Source of the DNA: Acidovorax sp. NB1
Lineage (GTDB): Bacteria > Pseudomonadota > Gammaproteobacteria > Burkholderiales > Burkholderiaceae_C
DNA length: 64,000 nt
Reading direction: 5' to 3'
Assembly: GCF_005405905.1 (NCBI RefSeq)
Contig: NZ_BJHU01000010.1
Coordinates: 17,191 to 81,190, forward strand
Part shown: positions 35,638 to 43,912 of the stretch, in pieces
Numbering within the stretch: position 1 is the first letter of the stretch
How the letters are laid out: the number at the start of each line of letters is the position of its first letter
Made by a program: the position numbers and the translations under genes
The notes under the pieces: generated by a model
Told to the model about the DNA's origin: nothing
The model's database searches: none
Seen by the model: only the letters and a program-made list of their open reading frames with translations

Positions 35638-37005
35638 CTACTTTCCCCGGCGCTTTTCCAGCAGGGGCTCGCTCACCCCCTTCACACCCACCAGGCCCAG
35701 CACGGTGATCAACGAGGTCTGCGCGCCCTGCCAGGCATCGGTCAGGTCGATCCACTCCGACAGCGCATGGAAGCCGCCCGTCTTGCCGCCGCCGCCCATC
35801 ACGATGGCCGGGATGCCCAGCGACATGGGCACGTTGGCGTCGGTGCTGGCCCCGCCCAGGATGGTCTTGCGGCCGTGCGCACGGTTGGCGCGCACAGCGG
35901 CCTGCACGATGAGCGCGTCCGAAGCAGTCTGCCCGCCCGGGCGGTCGCCAATCAGCTTGTGCGACACGCTCAGCGACTGCACGCCCCAGCGCTGGTTCTC
36001 CTCGGCCACGGCCTCCTCGATGGCGGCGAGGATCTTCTTCTCGGTCTCCAGCAGCGGCGCCATCGCGTCCGAGCGGATGTCCACCGCCATGCGCGCATCG
36101 GGCGCAATCGTGTTCACCGAAGTGCCGCCGCCCACCGTGCCCACGGTGAAGGTGGTCTTGGGGTAGCTGGGGGTCTTGATGTCGGCGATCTTGGCTATGG
36201 CGCGGCCCATGCCGTGGATGGCGCTGGGCACGCGGCCAAACGCGGCATAGCTGTGGCCGCCCGGGCCCTTGAAGGTGACCTCGTAGCGGTGGCTGCCCGT
36301 GCCCAGCACCAGCACGTTGCCGTCGGCGGCGGGCTCCAGGGCCACCATGCCGTCGATGTCGCGGTGCTCGGCAAACAGGTGCTTCATGCCGCGCAGGTTG
36401 CCCAGCTCTTCCTCGCCCACATTGCCCACAAACAGCAGGTCGCCCACGGTCTCGATCTTCTGCTCGTTCAGCACCTTGAGCCACGACAGCAGCACGGCCA
36501 GGCTGCGGGTGTTGTCCGAAATGCCGGGGGCCATCAGCTTGCCGTCCTGCTCCTTCACCTTCACATCGGTGCCCGCCGGGAACACCGTGTCCAGGTGGGC
36601 CGAAATCACCAGCTTGGGCCCCTTGCCCGTGCCCTTGCGCAGGCCCACCACGTTGCCTTCTGCGTCGATGGCGGCGTGCGTCAGGCCCAGCGCCTGCAGC
36701 CGCGCCAGAAAGGCCTCGGCGCGCTTTTGTTCCTTGAAGGGTGGCGCCTCGATCTCGGTGAGCATCTTCAGGTCGTCGATGGAGCGGGTGTGATCGGCGC
36801 GCACCGCGTCCATCAGCTGGGTGATGCGGGGCGAGGCCAGCAGGCGCGTGAAGGCTGTCTCCACGGCGGGGCTGAGCTGCTCGGGTGCCGAGGCCACGGC
36901 GCTTTGTGCGGCGGCAGGCGCCGTCCAGGTGGCGGCAGCCAGGGCGATGGCGCACAGCGCGTGGGTGGCGTGGGGACGGCGTGGGCGGGAGGCGGTGGAG
37001 GTCAT
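35638..37005 (-). CDS. Exported M20 family metallopeptidase
   Basis: 455 residues from the chosen start. A signal peptide is evident (RRPHATHALCAIALAAATWTAPAAAQ), so the enzyme is probably periplasmic. M20 motifs: ISAHLDTVFPAG, GISDNTRSL, NVGEEELGNLRG, and a dimerisation domain with GPGGHSYAAFGRVPSA. It probably cleaves peptides or N-acyl amino acids. Two further in-frame ATG codons lie upstream (longest start 37080); none has a clear Shine-Dalgarno, so the exact start is uncertain. Divergent from a LysR-type gene, which may regulate it. Confidence 0.88.
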   Translation of the reverse strand: MTSTASRPRRPHATHALCAIALAAATWTAPAAAQSAVASAPEQLSPAVETAFTRLLASPRITQLMDAVRADHTRSIDDLKMLTEIEAPPFKEQKRAEAFLARLQALGLTHAAIDAEGNVVGLRKGTGKGPKLVISAHLDTVFPAGTDVKVKEQDGKLMAPGISDNTRSLAVLLSWLKVLNEQKIETVGDLLFVGNVGEEELGNLRGMKHLFAEHRDIDGMVALEPAADGNVLVLGTGSHRYEVTFKGPGGHSYAAFGRVPSAIHGMGRAIAKIADIKTPSYPKTTFTVGTVGGGTSVNTIAPDARMAVDIRSDAMAPLLETEKKILAAIEEAVAEENQRWGVQSLSVSHKLIGDRPGGQTASDALIVQAAVRANRAHGRKTILGGASTDANVPMSLGIPAIVMGGGGKTGGFHALSEWIDLTDAWQGAQTSLITVLGLVGVKGVSEPLLEKRRGK

Positions 37006-37167
37006 AAGGAGGAAGGAAAACAAAGCAACAACAAAAGGCGCAGCTCCCCACCGTGGGCGCGGAGCTTGCATGCCCCGCATCGTCGCGCGAGTGCGCGGCG
37101 CCCGCTTTGCTTTAATTTGGCGGGCTGACAGTTTTTCTTACACCCCCTTGCTTTGCCTGCCCCTTCC

Positions 37168-38085
37168 ATGCACCGCCACATTCCCAGCACCCGCGCCCTC
37201 CTGGCCTTTGAGGCCGTGGCCCGCCACCACAGCGTGAGCCAGGCGGCCGAAGAGCTGTGCATCACGCACAGCGCCGTCAGCCAGCAGATCCGCCACCTGG
37301 AGGCCCAGCTGGGCGTGTTGCTGTTCGAGCGCAGCGCACGTGGCTCGCGCCTCACGCCCGCCGGGCGGCGCTACCACGGTCAGGTGGTGGGTGACCTGCT
37401 GCGGCTGCAGAACCACACGCTCGAAGCCATGGCCCAGCGGCCCGATGGCACGCGCCTGCTGGTGGGCTGTGTGCCCGTGTTTGCCGAGCGCTGGCTGCTG
37501 CCGCGCCTGCCCGCCTTCCTGGCCCGGCACCGGCATTGCAGCCTGCACCTGCAGGTGTTTCCTACGCAGACCTACATGTCCGAGGTGCCGTTTGACCTGG
37601 CCGTGCAGTACGACGATGCGAGCTGGCCCGGCGCCCAGGCCACGCCGCTGATGCGCGAGGTGGTGGTGGCCGTGTGTGCGCCCGGCGCGCGCCACCGGCG
37701 GGCCATGGCGCGTGGCGACTTCCGCGCCGTGCCGCTGCTGCAGCTCAGCTCGCGCCTGGGCGTGTGGGACGACTGGTTTGCGGGCGCGGGCATTACGCGT
37801 GTGCCCGAGCACCGGCTGGGGGGCCATCGGTTCGACCTGTTCTCGATGCTGGTGGAGGCCGTGCGCGCCGACCTGGGCGTGGGCCTGGTGCCGCAGTATT
37901 TTGTGCAGCGCGAACTGGACGCGGGCACGCTGGCCCTGGCCCACCCGCATGCCGACACGGGCGCCCGGGGCTACAGCCTGTTCATGCCACCCGCACGCGA
38001 ACCCGACCCCACCGTGGCTGCCTTCACGCAGTGGCTGCAGGCCGAGGTGGCGGCCGGGGACGGGGGCCTTACACCGCCGCTGTAG
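37168..38085 (+). CDS. LysR family transcriptional regulator (GcvA-like)
   Basis: 305 residues. N-terminal helix-turn-helix with FEAVARHHSVSQAAEELCITHSAVSQQIRHLE, then LFERSARGSRLTPAGRRY; the substrate-binding domain spans about 95-295. The domain style resembles GcvA/AmpR regulators. The ATG at 37168 is used; a TTG five codons earlier is possible. It is divergent from the exported M20 peptidase (162-bp gap) and its 3' end overlaps the convergent MFS gene by 17 bp. Target inferred from position only. Confidence 0.9.
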   Translation: MHRHIPSTRALLAFEAVARHHSVSQAAEELCITHSAVSQQIRHLEAQLGVLLFERSARGSRLTPAGRRYHGQVVGDLLRLQNHTLEAMAQRPDGTRLLVGCVPVFAERWLLPRLPAFLARHRHCSLHLQVFPTQTYMSEVPFDLAVQYDDASWPGAQATPLMREVVVAVCAPGARHRRAMARGDFRAVPLLQLSSRLGVWDDWFAGAGITRVPEHRLGGHRFDLFSMLVEAVRADLGVGLVPQYFVQRELDAGTLALAHPHADTGARGYSLFMPPAREPDPTVAAFTQWLQAEVAAGDGGLTPPL

Positions 38086-39253
38086 GGCGGCGGCGCTGCA
38101 GCGCCAGCCACAGCAGTGCCAGCCCGGTGAGGGTGATGGGCAGCAGCGAGCCCGCGTTGAGCAGCGTCCAGCCCTGGGTGGTGACCAGCACGCCCGACGA
38201 AAACGCACTCAGCGCCAGCGTGGCGTACACGCAGAAGTTGATGGCTGCCTGGGCGCGGTCCTTCTCTTCCGGGCGGTAGGCCGTCATCGCCAGCGTGGTG
38301 GAGCCTGTGAACAGGAAGTTCCAGCCCACGCCGAGGAAGAACAGCGCAATGCCGAAGTGGTGCAGCTCCAGGCCCATCAGCGCCACGGCCACACAGGCAA
38401 AGTTCAGCAGCACACCCACGCCCATGATGGGCAACACGCCAAAGCGCTTGATGAGGTGGCCGGTGACAAAGCCGGGCGCAAACATGCCGATCACATGCCA
38501 TTCCAGCACCAGCGCCGAGGCGTCAAAGTCAAACCCGCACACCTGCATGGCAAGCGGCGTGGCAGCCATCAGCAGGTTCATCACGCCATAGCCCAGCGCG
38601 GCGCCCACAATGGCCACGATGAAGGCAGGTTGGCGCATCAGGACTTTGAGCGGGCGCCCCTGCTCGCGCTGGCCCGCAGCATTGAGCACCACGGGTTGCA
38701 CCTCGAAGCGGATGGCCGACATGCACAGCATGGACAACAGCGCCACGCCAATCAGCGCGATGTAGGCGCCCGCAAACGGCACCGGGAACAGCGTGCGCGT
38801 AGCGCTGGCCAGGTTGGGGCCCGCCACGGCGCCCAGCAGGCCACCGGCCAGCACCAGCGATACGGCCTTTTCCCGGTAGTCTGGCGTGGCCAGTTCGGCC
38901 GCAGCAAAGCGGTACAGCCCGCCATTGGCGCTGTAGTAGCCCGCCACCACCGTGGCCGTGCACAGCAGCCAGAAGCTGGCGCTGAACGCTGCCCAGGCAC
39001 ACAGCGCTGCCGACACCACGGCCACGGCCAGTCCGATCTGGAACGACACCTTGCGCCCCCACCGTGCCTGGCTGTGCGCCACCAGCGGCGTGGACAGTGC
39101 CCCGCCCACCACATAGCCCATCACGGGCAGCGTGGCCATCCAGCCAAACGGGGCCAGCTGCAGGCCCACCAGGCCGTTGATGGCAATAAAAACGACGTTG
39201 TTGGTGAGGAACAGGCCCTGGCACAGGGCCAGCAGCCAAAGGTTGCGGTTCAT
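38069..39253 (-). CDS. MFS transporter
   Basis: 394 residues with about 12 transmembrane helices. Begins MNRNLWLLALCQGLFLTNN; a loop-2/3-type basic segment ARWGRKVS follows helix 2. Substrate unknown. The ATG at 39251-39253 is chosen so that the first helix is N-terminal; a much longer reading frame extends upstream across the ubiU promoter and is not credible. It is divergent from ubiU. Three GTCAA-containing repeats about 20 bp apart (39267, 39286, 39309) lie in the shared gap. Confidence 0.88.
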   Translation of the reverse strand: MNRNLWLLALCQGLFLTNNVVFIAINGLVGLQLAPFGWMATLPVMGYVVGGALSTPLVAHSQARWGRKVSFQIGLAVAVVSAALCAWAAFSASFWLLCTATVVAGYYSANGGLYRFAAAELATPDYREKAVSLVLAGGLLGAVAGPNLASATRTLFPVPFAGAYIALIGVALLSMLCMSAIRFEVQPVVLNAAGQREQGRPLKVLMRQPAFIVAIVGAALGYGVMNLLMAATPLAMQVCGFDFDASALVLEWHVIGMFAPGFVTGHLIKRFGVLPIMGVGVLLNFACVAVALMGLELHHFGIALFFLGVGWNFLFTGSTTLAMTAYRPEEKDRAQAAINFCVYATLALSAFSSGVLVTTQGWTLLNAGSLLPITLTGLALLWLALQRRRPTAAV

Positions 39254-39350
39254 GGGCTGGAGGTGCGTCAAGGCGCACTTGAAATGGGTCAAGCCGGAGA
39301 CCGGATCTGGGTCAATTCCGACAAAAAAACTCTGCCATTGTGCGCCCGCT

Positions 39351-39364
39351 TTGATCGGGATCAG
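39351..39364. promoter_or_regulatory. FNR/ANR-type box upstream of ubiU
   Basis: TTGATCGGGATCAG matches TTGAT-N4-ATCAA at nine of ten defined positions. It is centred about 62 bp before the ubiU ATG. If used as a class II site (-41.5), transcription would start near 39399. Low-oxygen activation fits the role of the ubiU, ubiV and ubiT products. Confidence 0.65.
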
Positions 39365-39419
39365 CGGACGCGCCCCCCGGCCGCCGTACCGTGCGGGCCT
39401 GTTTGGACGATGGACCGCG

Positions 39420-40475
39420 ATGGATTCCGTGACCGTATCTTCTTCTGCTGCTGCCCCGGCAGCCCCGCTGGCGGCGCCCGAGCTGGTCTGCCCCGCAGGC
39501 AGCCTGCCCGCCCTCAAGGCCGCCGTGGACCATGGCGCCAGCTGCGTCTACCTGGGCCTGCGCGACGCCACCAACGCGCGCAACTTTGCGGGGCTCAACT
39601 TCGACGCCGCCGCCATTGCGCAGGGCATTGCCTACGCCCACGCGCGCGGCGCCAAGGTGTTCATGGCGCTCAACACCTACCCGCAGGCCGGGCGCGAGGC
39701 GCCCTGGCTGAGCGCGCTGGACCATGCGGTGGATCTGGGCGTGGACGCCGTGATCCTGGCCGACCCCGGCCTCATGCAGCACGCGGTGCAGCACCACCCC
39801 CGGCTGCGGCTGCACCTGTCGGTGCAGGGCTCGGCCACCAACCACGACGCCATCAACTTCTACCGCGCGCAGTTCGGCATCGTGCGGGCCGTGCTGCCGC
39901 GCGTGCTCTCGCTGCCGCAGGTGCGCCAGGTGATCGAGCGCACCGAGGTCGAGATCGAGGTCTTCGGCTTTGGCAGCCTGTGCGTGATGGTGGAGGGGCG
40001 CTGCGCGCTGTCGTCGTACGCCACGGGCGAATCGCCCAACACCCACGGCGTGTGCTCGCCCCCCAAGGCCGTGCGCTGGCAGGAGACAGAGGGCGGCATG
40101 GAGTCGCGCCTGGGCGGCGTGCTGATCGACCGCTTTGCGCCCGGCGAAAAGGCAGGCTACCCCACGCTGTGCAAGGGCCGCTTTGACGTGGAGGACGACC
40201 AGGGCTACTACGCGCTGGAAGAGCCCACCAGCCTGAACACGCTGGAGCTGCTGCCCCAGCTGGTGCAGATGGGCGTGCGCGCCATCAAGATCGAAGGCCG
40301 CCAGCGCAGCCCCGCCTATGTGGCCCAGGTCACGCAGGTGTGGCGCGCTGCCATCGACGACTGCATGGCCCAGCCCCAGCGCTATCGCCCGCGCACGCAC
40401 TGGATGGCCCAGCTCGACCAGGTGGCCGAGGGCCAGCAGCACACGCTGGGCGCCTACCACCGCCCGTGGAAATGA
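39420..40475 (+). CDS. ubiU: O2-independent ubiquinone hydroxylation protein UbiU (peptidase U32 family)
   Basis: With UbiV forms the [4Fe-4S] complex that hydroxylates ubiquinone precursors without O2. 351 residues. U32 fold; begins after an Ala/Ser-rich extension with ELVCPAGSLPALKAAVDHG. The four cluster Cys are visible in GSLCVMVEGRC, THGVCSPP and YPTLCKGRF. The start at 39420 (MDSVTVSSS) is chosen over a far-upstream in-frame ATG inside the MFS gene. An FNR-type box lies upstream. The TGA stop is followed after 7 nt by repeat A4. Confidence 0.94.
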   Translation: MDSVTVSSSAAAPAAPLAAPELVCPAGSLPALKAAVDHGASCVYLGLRDATNARNFAGLNFDAAAIAQGIAYAHARGAKVFMALNTYPQAGREAPWLSALDHAVDLGVDAVILADPGLMQHAVQHHPRLRLHLSVQGSATNHDAINFYRAQFGIVRAVLPRVLSLPQVRQVIERTEVEIEVFGFGSLCVMVEGRCALSSYATGESPNTHGVCSPPKAVRWQETEGGMESRLGGVLIDRFAPGEKAGYPTLCKGRFDVEDDQGYYALEEPTSLNTLELLPQLVQMGVRAIKIEGRQRSPAYVAQVTQVWRAAIDDCMAQPQRYRPRTHWMAQLDQVAEGQQHTLGAYHRPWK

Positions 40476-40482
40476 GGAACAA

Positions 40483-40600
40483 CCCCCTGAGGCGCTGCGC
40501 GCCTTCCCCCTTCTCTCGCCTCGCTAGCGCGATGCGGGAAGGGAGACACCGCCAGCGCGGCGGGGCGGCCCTTGCGCGGCGGTCGCTGGCCTGGCCCACG
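40483..40600 (+). repeat. GC-rich dispersed repeat, family A, copy A4
   Basis: CCCCCTGAGGCGC, TGC, GCGCCTTCCCCC, TTCTCTCGCC, later CAGCGCGGCGGGGCGGCCC and TTGCGCGGCGGTCGCTGGCC. It lies between ubiU and ubiV, so any terminator effect would split the operon. Confidence 0.75.
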
Positions 40601-40668
40601 CTGGATTGCAGGCGGGTGTGCCTCTTTGAAACCGAAACAACCCGATGAAAACCCCGGAGACCGCTCCC

Positions 40669-41628
40669 ATGAAAATCTCTTTGGGCCCCCTGCAGTACTA
40701 CTGGCCACGCAGCCAGGTGTTTGACTTCTACGAGACCCTGGCGGGAACGCCGCTCGATGTGGTGTACCTGGGCGAGACCGTGTGCTCGCGCCGCCACGAA
40801 CTGCGCCTGGCCGACTGGCTGGCGCTGGGCGAGATGCTGCGTGCTGCAGGCAAGCAGGTGGTGCTGTCCACCCAGGTGCTGCTCGAATCCACGGCCGATG
40901 TGGGCACCATGCACAAGCTCGTGGCCAACGGGCCCGGGTTTGAGGTGGAGGCCAACGACATGGGCGCCGTGCACTGCCTGCACCAGGCCGGGCAGCGTTT
41001 TGTGGCCGGGCCCCACCTGAACCTGTACCACCCGCGCGCCGTGGGCTGGATCGCGCAGCTGGGCGCCACCCGCTGGGTGATGCCGGTGGAGATGCCCCAG
41101 GCCGACCTCGCGCGCATCCAGGCCGCGCGGCCCGCCGGGTTGCAGACGGAGGTGTTTGCGCATGGGCGGCTGCCGCTGGCCTATTCGGCCCGCTGCTTCA
41201 CTGCGCGCCACGCCAACCGGCCCAAGGACGACTGCGGCTTTGTCTGCCAGAGCCACCCCGACGGCCTGCCGCTGCGCACGCGCGATGGCGAGGGTTTTCT
41301 GGTGCTCAACGGCATCCAGACGCAATCAGCCCGCGTGTACCAGCTGCTGCACGCGCTGCCGCAGATGGCTGCGTTGGGCGTGGACCTGGTGCGCCTGTCG
41401 CCCCAGGCCCGGCACATGCCCGAGGTGGTGGCGCTGTTCGACGCCGCCCGCTGCGACGCCACCAACGCCGCCCTGGCCGCGCGCTGCGCCCAGCAGGCCG
41501 AGCCGCTGCTGCCCGATGCCCCCTGCAACGGCTTCTGGGAGGGCCGCCCCGGGCTGGAGCAGGGGCGCGTGGGGCCCGCGCGCACGGCGCAGGCCACACC
41601 CTCGGCTGGCAAGGCTGCCGCTGGTTAG
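40669..41628 (+). CDS. ubiV: O2-independent ubiquinone hydroxylation protein UbiV (peptidase U32 family)
   Basis: Partner of UbiU. 319 residues. Begins MKISLGPLQYYWPR, as in characterised UbiV proteins. Cluster Cys: ETVCSRRHE and SARCFTARH with DDCGFVCQ. The ATG at 40669 has GGAGA 7-8 bases upstream and is preferred to the in-frame ATG at 40645. The C-terminal 30 residues are Ala/Gly/Thr-rich. Only 2 bp separate the stop from the trhA start. Confidence 0.94.
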   Translation: MKISLGPLQYYWPRSQVFDFYETLAGTPLDVVYLGETVCSRRHELRLADWLALGEMLRAAGKQVVLSTQVLLESTADVGTMHKLVANGPGFEVEANDMGAVHCLHQAGQRFVAGPHLNLYHPRAVGWIAQLGATRWVMPVEMPQADLARIQAARPAGLQTEVFAHGRLPLAYSARCFTARHANRPKDDCGFVCQSHPDGLPLRTRDGEGFLVLNGIQTQSARVYQLLHALPQMAALGVDLVRLSPQARHMPEVVALFDAARCDATNAALAARCAQQAEPLLPDAPCNGFWEGRPGLEQGRVGPARTAQATPSAGKAAAG

Positions 41629-41630
41629 CC

Positions 41631-42251
41631 ATGTACCCCGGCGAACGTCTCAACAGCCTCACCCACCTGGTGGGCGCAGCCCTGGCCGCCACCGGCACCG
41701 CCGTGCTGGTGGTGCTGGCCACGCGCCTGGGCGACCCCTGGAAGATCGTGAGCTTCAGCATCTACGGCGCCATGCTGGTGCTGCTGTACGCCGCCTCCAC
41801 CGCGTACCACAGCGTGCGTGCGCGCAAACCCAAGGCCGTGCTGCAAAAGCTCGACCACTGCAGCATCTACCTGCTGATCGCGGGCAGCTACACGCCGTTT
41901 GCGCTGGTGTCGCTGCGCGGCGCCTGGGGCTGGTCGTTGCTGGGCGTGGTGTGGGGGCTCGCGGCGCTGGGCGTGGTGCAGGAGATCTGGCTCGCGCGTG
42001 GCGCCCGCATCCTGTCGCTGGTGCTGTACGTGGCCATGGGCTGGCTGGCACTGGTGGCCGTGGTGCCGCTGTGGCGCGCGCTCTCGCCCGCCGGTTTTGC
42101 CTGGCTGGCCGCCGGTGGCGCGGTGTACACGCTGGGCGTGGTCTTCTACGCGGCCGACCACCGCATTCCCCATGGCCACGGGCTGTGGCATTTGTTTGTG
42201 CTGGCGGGCAGTGCCTGCCACTTCACCACCGTGCTGGTCTACGTCGCCTGA
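41631..42251 (+). CDS. trhA: PAQR/hemolysin III family membrane protein TrhA
   Basis: 206 residues with seven predicted transmembrane helices. Conserved family residues: ERLNSLTHLVGA, STAYHSV, KLDHCSIYLLIAGSYTP, and the C-terminal HFTTVLVYVA, with His/Asp forming the probable zinc site. The hemolysin name is historic; some homologues affect membrane energetics and lipid homeostasis. It starts 2 bp after ubiV, inside the ubiquinone cluster, so it is probably co-transcribed. Whether it helps ubiquinone synthesis is unknown. Confidence 0.92.
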   Translation: MYPGERLNSLTHLVGAALAATGTAVLVVLATRLGDPWKIVSFSIYGAMLVLLYAASTAYHSVRARKPKAVLQKLDHCSIYLLIAGSYTPFALVSLRGAWGWSLLGVVWGLAALGVVQEIWLARGARILSLVLYVAMGWLALVAVVPLWRALSPAGFAWLAAGGAVYTLGVVFYAADHRIPHGHGLWHLFVLAGSACHFTTVLVYVA

Positions 42252-42295
42252 GCCACTCCTGCCCACGCACCACCCACCCCCCAGAACTTCTCCCC

Positions 42296-42853
42296 ATGAC
42301 TGCAGAGAGCCCCTTTTCCGCTGCCCCGTCGGCTGTGCCCACCGCGCAGCCCTTCACCCTGCCCGCGCCCGTGGGCGCCGTGCTGTCGCGCCTGCCCGCC
42401 TGGCCGGGCGCGGCCGCGCTGGCCGTGGGGCTCAACCTGGTGCTGGCCCCGCACCTGCCTGCCGATGTGCTGGCCCTGCTGCGCGGGCGGCGCCTGCGCA
42501 TGGCCGTGCGCGATGCGCGCGTGGCGCTGGACTTTGGCTGGGACGGGCAGCGCTTCGCGCCCCTGCATGCGAGCGCAACGGAGCCCGACCTCACGCTGCG
42601 CGCCAGCGCACAGGACTTCCTGTGGCTGGCCCAGCGCAAGCAGGACCCCGACACCCTGTTCTTCTGCCGCCGCCTGGCCATGGAGGGCGACACCGAGCTG
42701 GGCCTGGCTGTGAAGAACGCGCTGGACGCGCTCGACACCCCCGTGCTCGACCCGCGCCAGTGGCTGCAACCCGGCGGCGCGCTGCGCAGGCTGGCCCCGC
42801 ACGCAGTGCTGGGCGCACTGGCCCGCCGTGTGGGCCGGAGGGTGCGGCCATGA
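42296..42853 (+). CDS. ubiT: UbiT, SCP2-domain accessory factor of O2-independent ubiquinone synthesis
   Basis: 185 residues. An SCP2 lipid-binding domain covers about 65-150: LRGRRLRMAVRDARVALDFGW, then LTLRASAQDFLWLAQRKQDPDTLFF and RLAMEGDTELGLAVKNALDAL, matching UbiT/YhbT proteins. It is thought to present the prenylated precursor to UbiU-UbiV under anoxia. The ATG at 42296 is 44 bp after trhA and lacks a strong Shine-Dalgarno. Its stop overlaps the next ATG by 4 bp, which couples it to the DGC-domain protein. Confidence 0.9.
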   Translation: MTAESPFSAAPSAVPTAQPFTLPAPVGAVLSRLPAWPGAAALAVGLNLVLAPHLPADVLALLRGRRLRMAVRDARVALDFGWDGQRFAPLHASATEPDLTLRASAQDFLWLAQRKQDPDTLFFCRRLAMEGDTELGLAVKNALDALDTPVLDPRQWLQPGGALRRLAPHAVLGALARRVGRRVRP

Positions 42854-43257
42854 GCGGCGCGCACCCCGACCATCCCCTGGTGTATTCCTGCTCCGGCTGC
42901 TCCAGCGCCGCGCAGCTGGCCAACCACGTGGCGCTGCAGCTCGACCGGCGCGGCGTGGCCGAGATGTCGTGCATCGCCGGGGTGGGCGGCGATGTGCCGC
43001 ACCTCATGAAGACCGTGCGCTCGGGCCGCCCCATCATCGCGCTCGACGGCTGCCCGCTGGTCTGCGTCAAAAGCACCCTCGCGCGCCACGGCATTGCGGC
43101 CGACCGGCATTACCAGCTGCAGCAATACGGCGTGAAAAAACGCGCGCACGAAGACTTCGACCCCCTGCAGGCCGCGCTGGTGCTGGAGCAGGTCGAGGCC
43201 GACCAGCTGGCCGAGCCGCTGCGTGCCTCGGCTGCTGAAGGGGTGCCCCATGGCTGA
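42850..43257 (+). CDS. DGC-domain protein (putative zinc-binding) in the ubiquinone cluster
   Basis: 135 residues. Family hallmark ALDGCPLVC (D-G-C at about 66-68) plus conserved Cys at about 14, 17, 41 and 72 (SCSGC, MSCIAGVGG). This matches the poorly characterised DGC/putative zinc-binding family. It overlaps ubiT by 4 bp and ubiX by 8 bp, so translation of the three is tightly linked. A role in the anaerobic ubiquinone pathway, for instance in metal or sulfur handling for the Fe-S proteins UbiU/UbiV, is my inference from position. Confidence 0.85.
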   Translation: MSGAHPDHPLVYSCSGCSSAAQLANHVALQLDRRGVAEMSCIAGVGGDVPHLMKTVRSGRPIIALDGCPLVCVKSTLARHGIAADRHYQLQQYGVKKRAHEDFDPLQAALVLEQVEADQLAEPLRASAAEGVPHG

Positions 43258-43834
43258 GTCCGCCTCCCTTCGCCGCGTCATCGTCGCCATCTCGGGCGCC
43301 AGCGGCGCCGTGTACGGCGCGCGCCTGCTGCAGGTGCTGCAGGGGCAGAACGGCATCGAGACCCACCTGGTCGTCTCTGACGCAGGCTGGCGCAACCTGC
43401 AGCACGAGCTGGACATGGACCGCCCCGCCGTGGAGGCCCTGGCGCACCGCGTGCACGACGTCGCCAACGTGGGGGCAGCCATTGCCAGCGGCTCGTTCCA
43501 GTGCCATGCCATGGTGGTCGCGCCCTGCTCCATGCGCACGCTGGCCGCCATTGCGCATGGCCTGGCCGACAACCTGCTCACGCGCGCAGCCGACGTGGCG
43601 CTCAAGGAGCGCCGCCGCCTGGTGCTGATGGTGCGCGAGTCGCCGCTGCACCTCACCCACCTGCGCAACATGGTGGCCGTGACCGAGATGGGCGGCATCG
43701 TCTGCCCGCCGCTGCCCGCCTTCTACCTGCGCCCGCAGACCGTGGGCGAGGTGGTGGACACCAGCGTGGCACGTGTGCTGGACCTGATCGGCGTGGAGCA
43801 CAGCCTGATGCCTCGCTGGCAGGGATTGGATTGA
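43250..43834 (+). CDS. ubiX: Flavin prenyltransferase UbiX
   Basis: Makes prenylated FMN, the cofactor of UbiD. 194 residues. Begins AESASLRRVIVAISGASGA; FMN/prenyl site segments VVAPCSMRTLAAIAHG and VLMVRESPLHLTHLRNM are intact. The ATG at 43250 overlaps the DGC gene by 8 bp; an in-frame start nine codons earlier is possible. Its TGA stop is the first codon of family R repeat R7, which separates it from ubiD by 78 bp. Confidence 0.95.
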   Translation: MAESASLRRVIVAISGASGAVYGARLLQVLQGQNGIETHLVVSDAGWRNLQHELDMDRPAVEALAHRVHDVANVGAAIASGSFQCHAMVVAPCSMRTLAAIAHGLADNLLTRAADVALKERRRLVLMVRESPLHLTHLRNMVAVTEMGGIVCPPLPAFYLRPQTVGEVVDTSVARVLDLIGVEHSLMPRWQGLD

Positions 43835-43893
43835 TTGCTATTGTATTAATAGCTTTTTGCGCATGATGGACGCGCGCAAACGGCCTTTTTTGT
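43832..43893 (+). repeat. Family R repeat between ubiX and ubiD, copy R7
   Basis: Clearest structure of the family. Hairpin 1: GCTATT (43837-43842) with AATAGC (43848-43853). Hairpin 2: TTTGCGC (43856-43862) with GCGCAAA (43874-43880). Then CGGCC and TTTTTT, which could terminate transcription. The first three bases are the ubiX stop codon. Confidence 0.8.
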
Positions 43894-43912
43894 TCATGTT
43901 CTGATAACTAAT

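Noticed and set aside
39265..39315. Three GTCAA-containing repeats between the MFS gene and ubiU as an operator
   Set aside because: Short, imperfect, with spacing of 19 and 23 bp; mentioned with the MFS gene but too weak for a separate call.
37676..40186. 836-codon plus-strand frame opposite the MFS gene
   Set aside because: Crosses the LysR 3' end, the MFS gene and the ubiU promoter; His/Gln/Arg-rich without domains.
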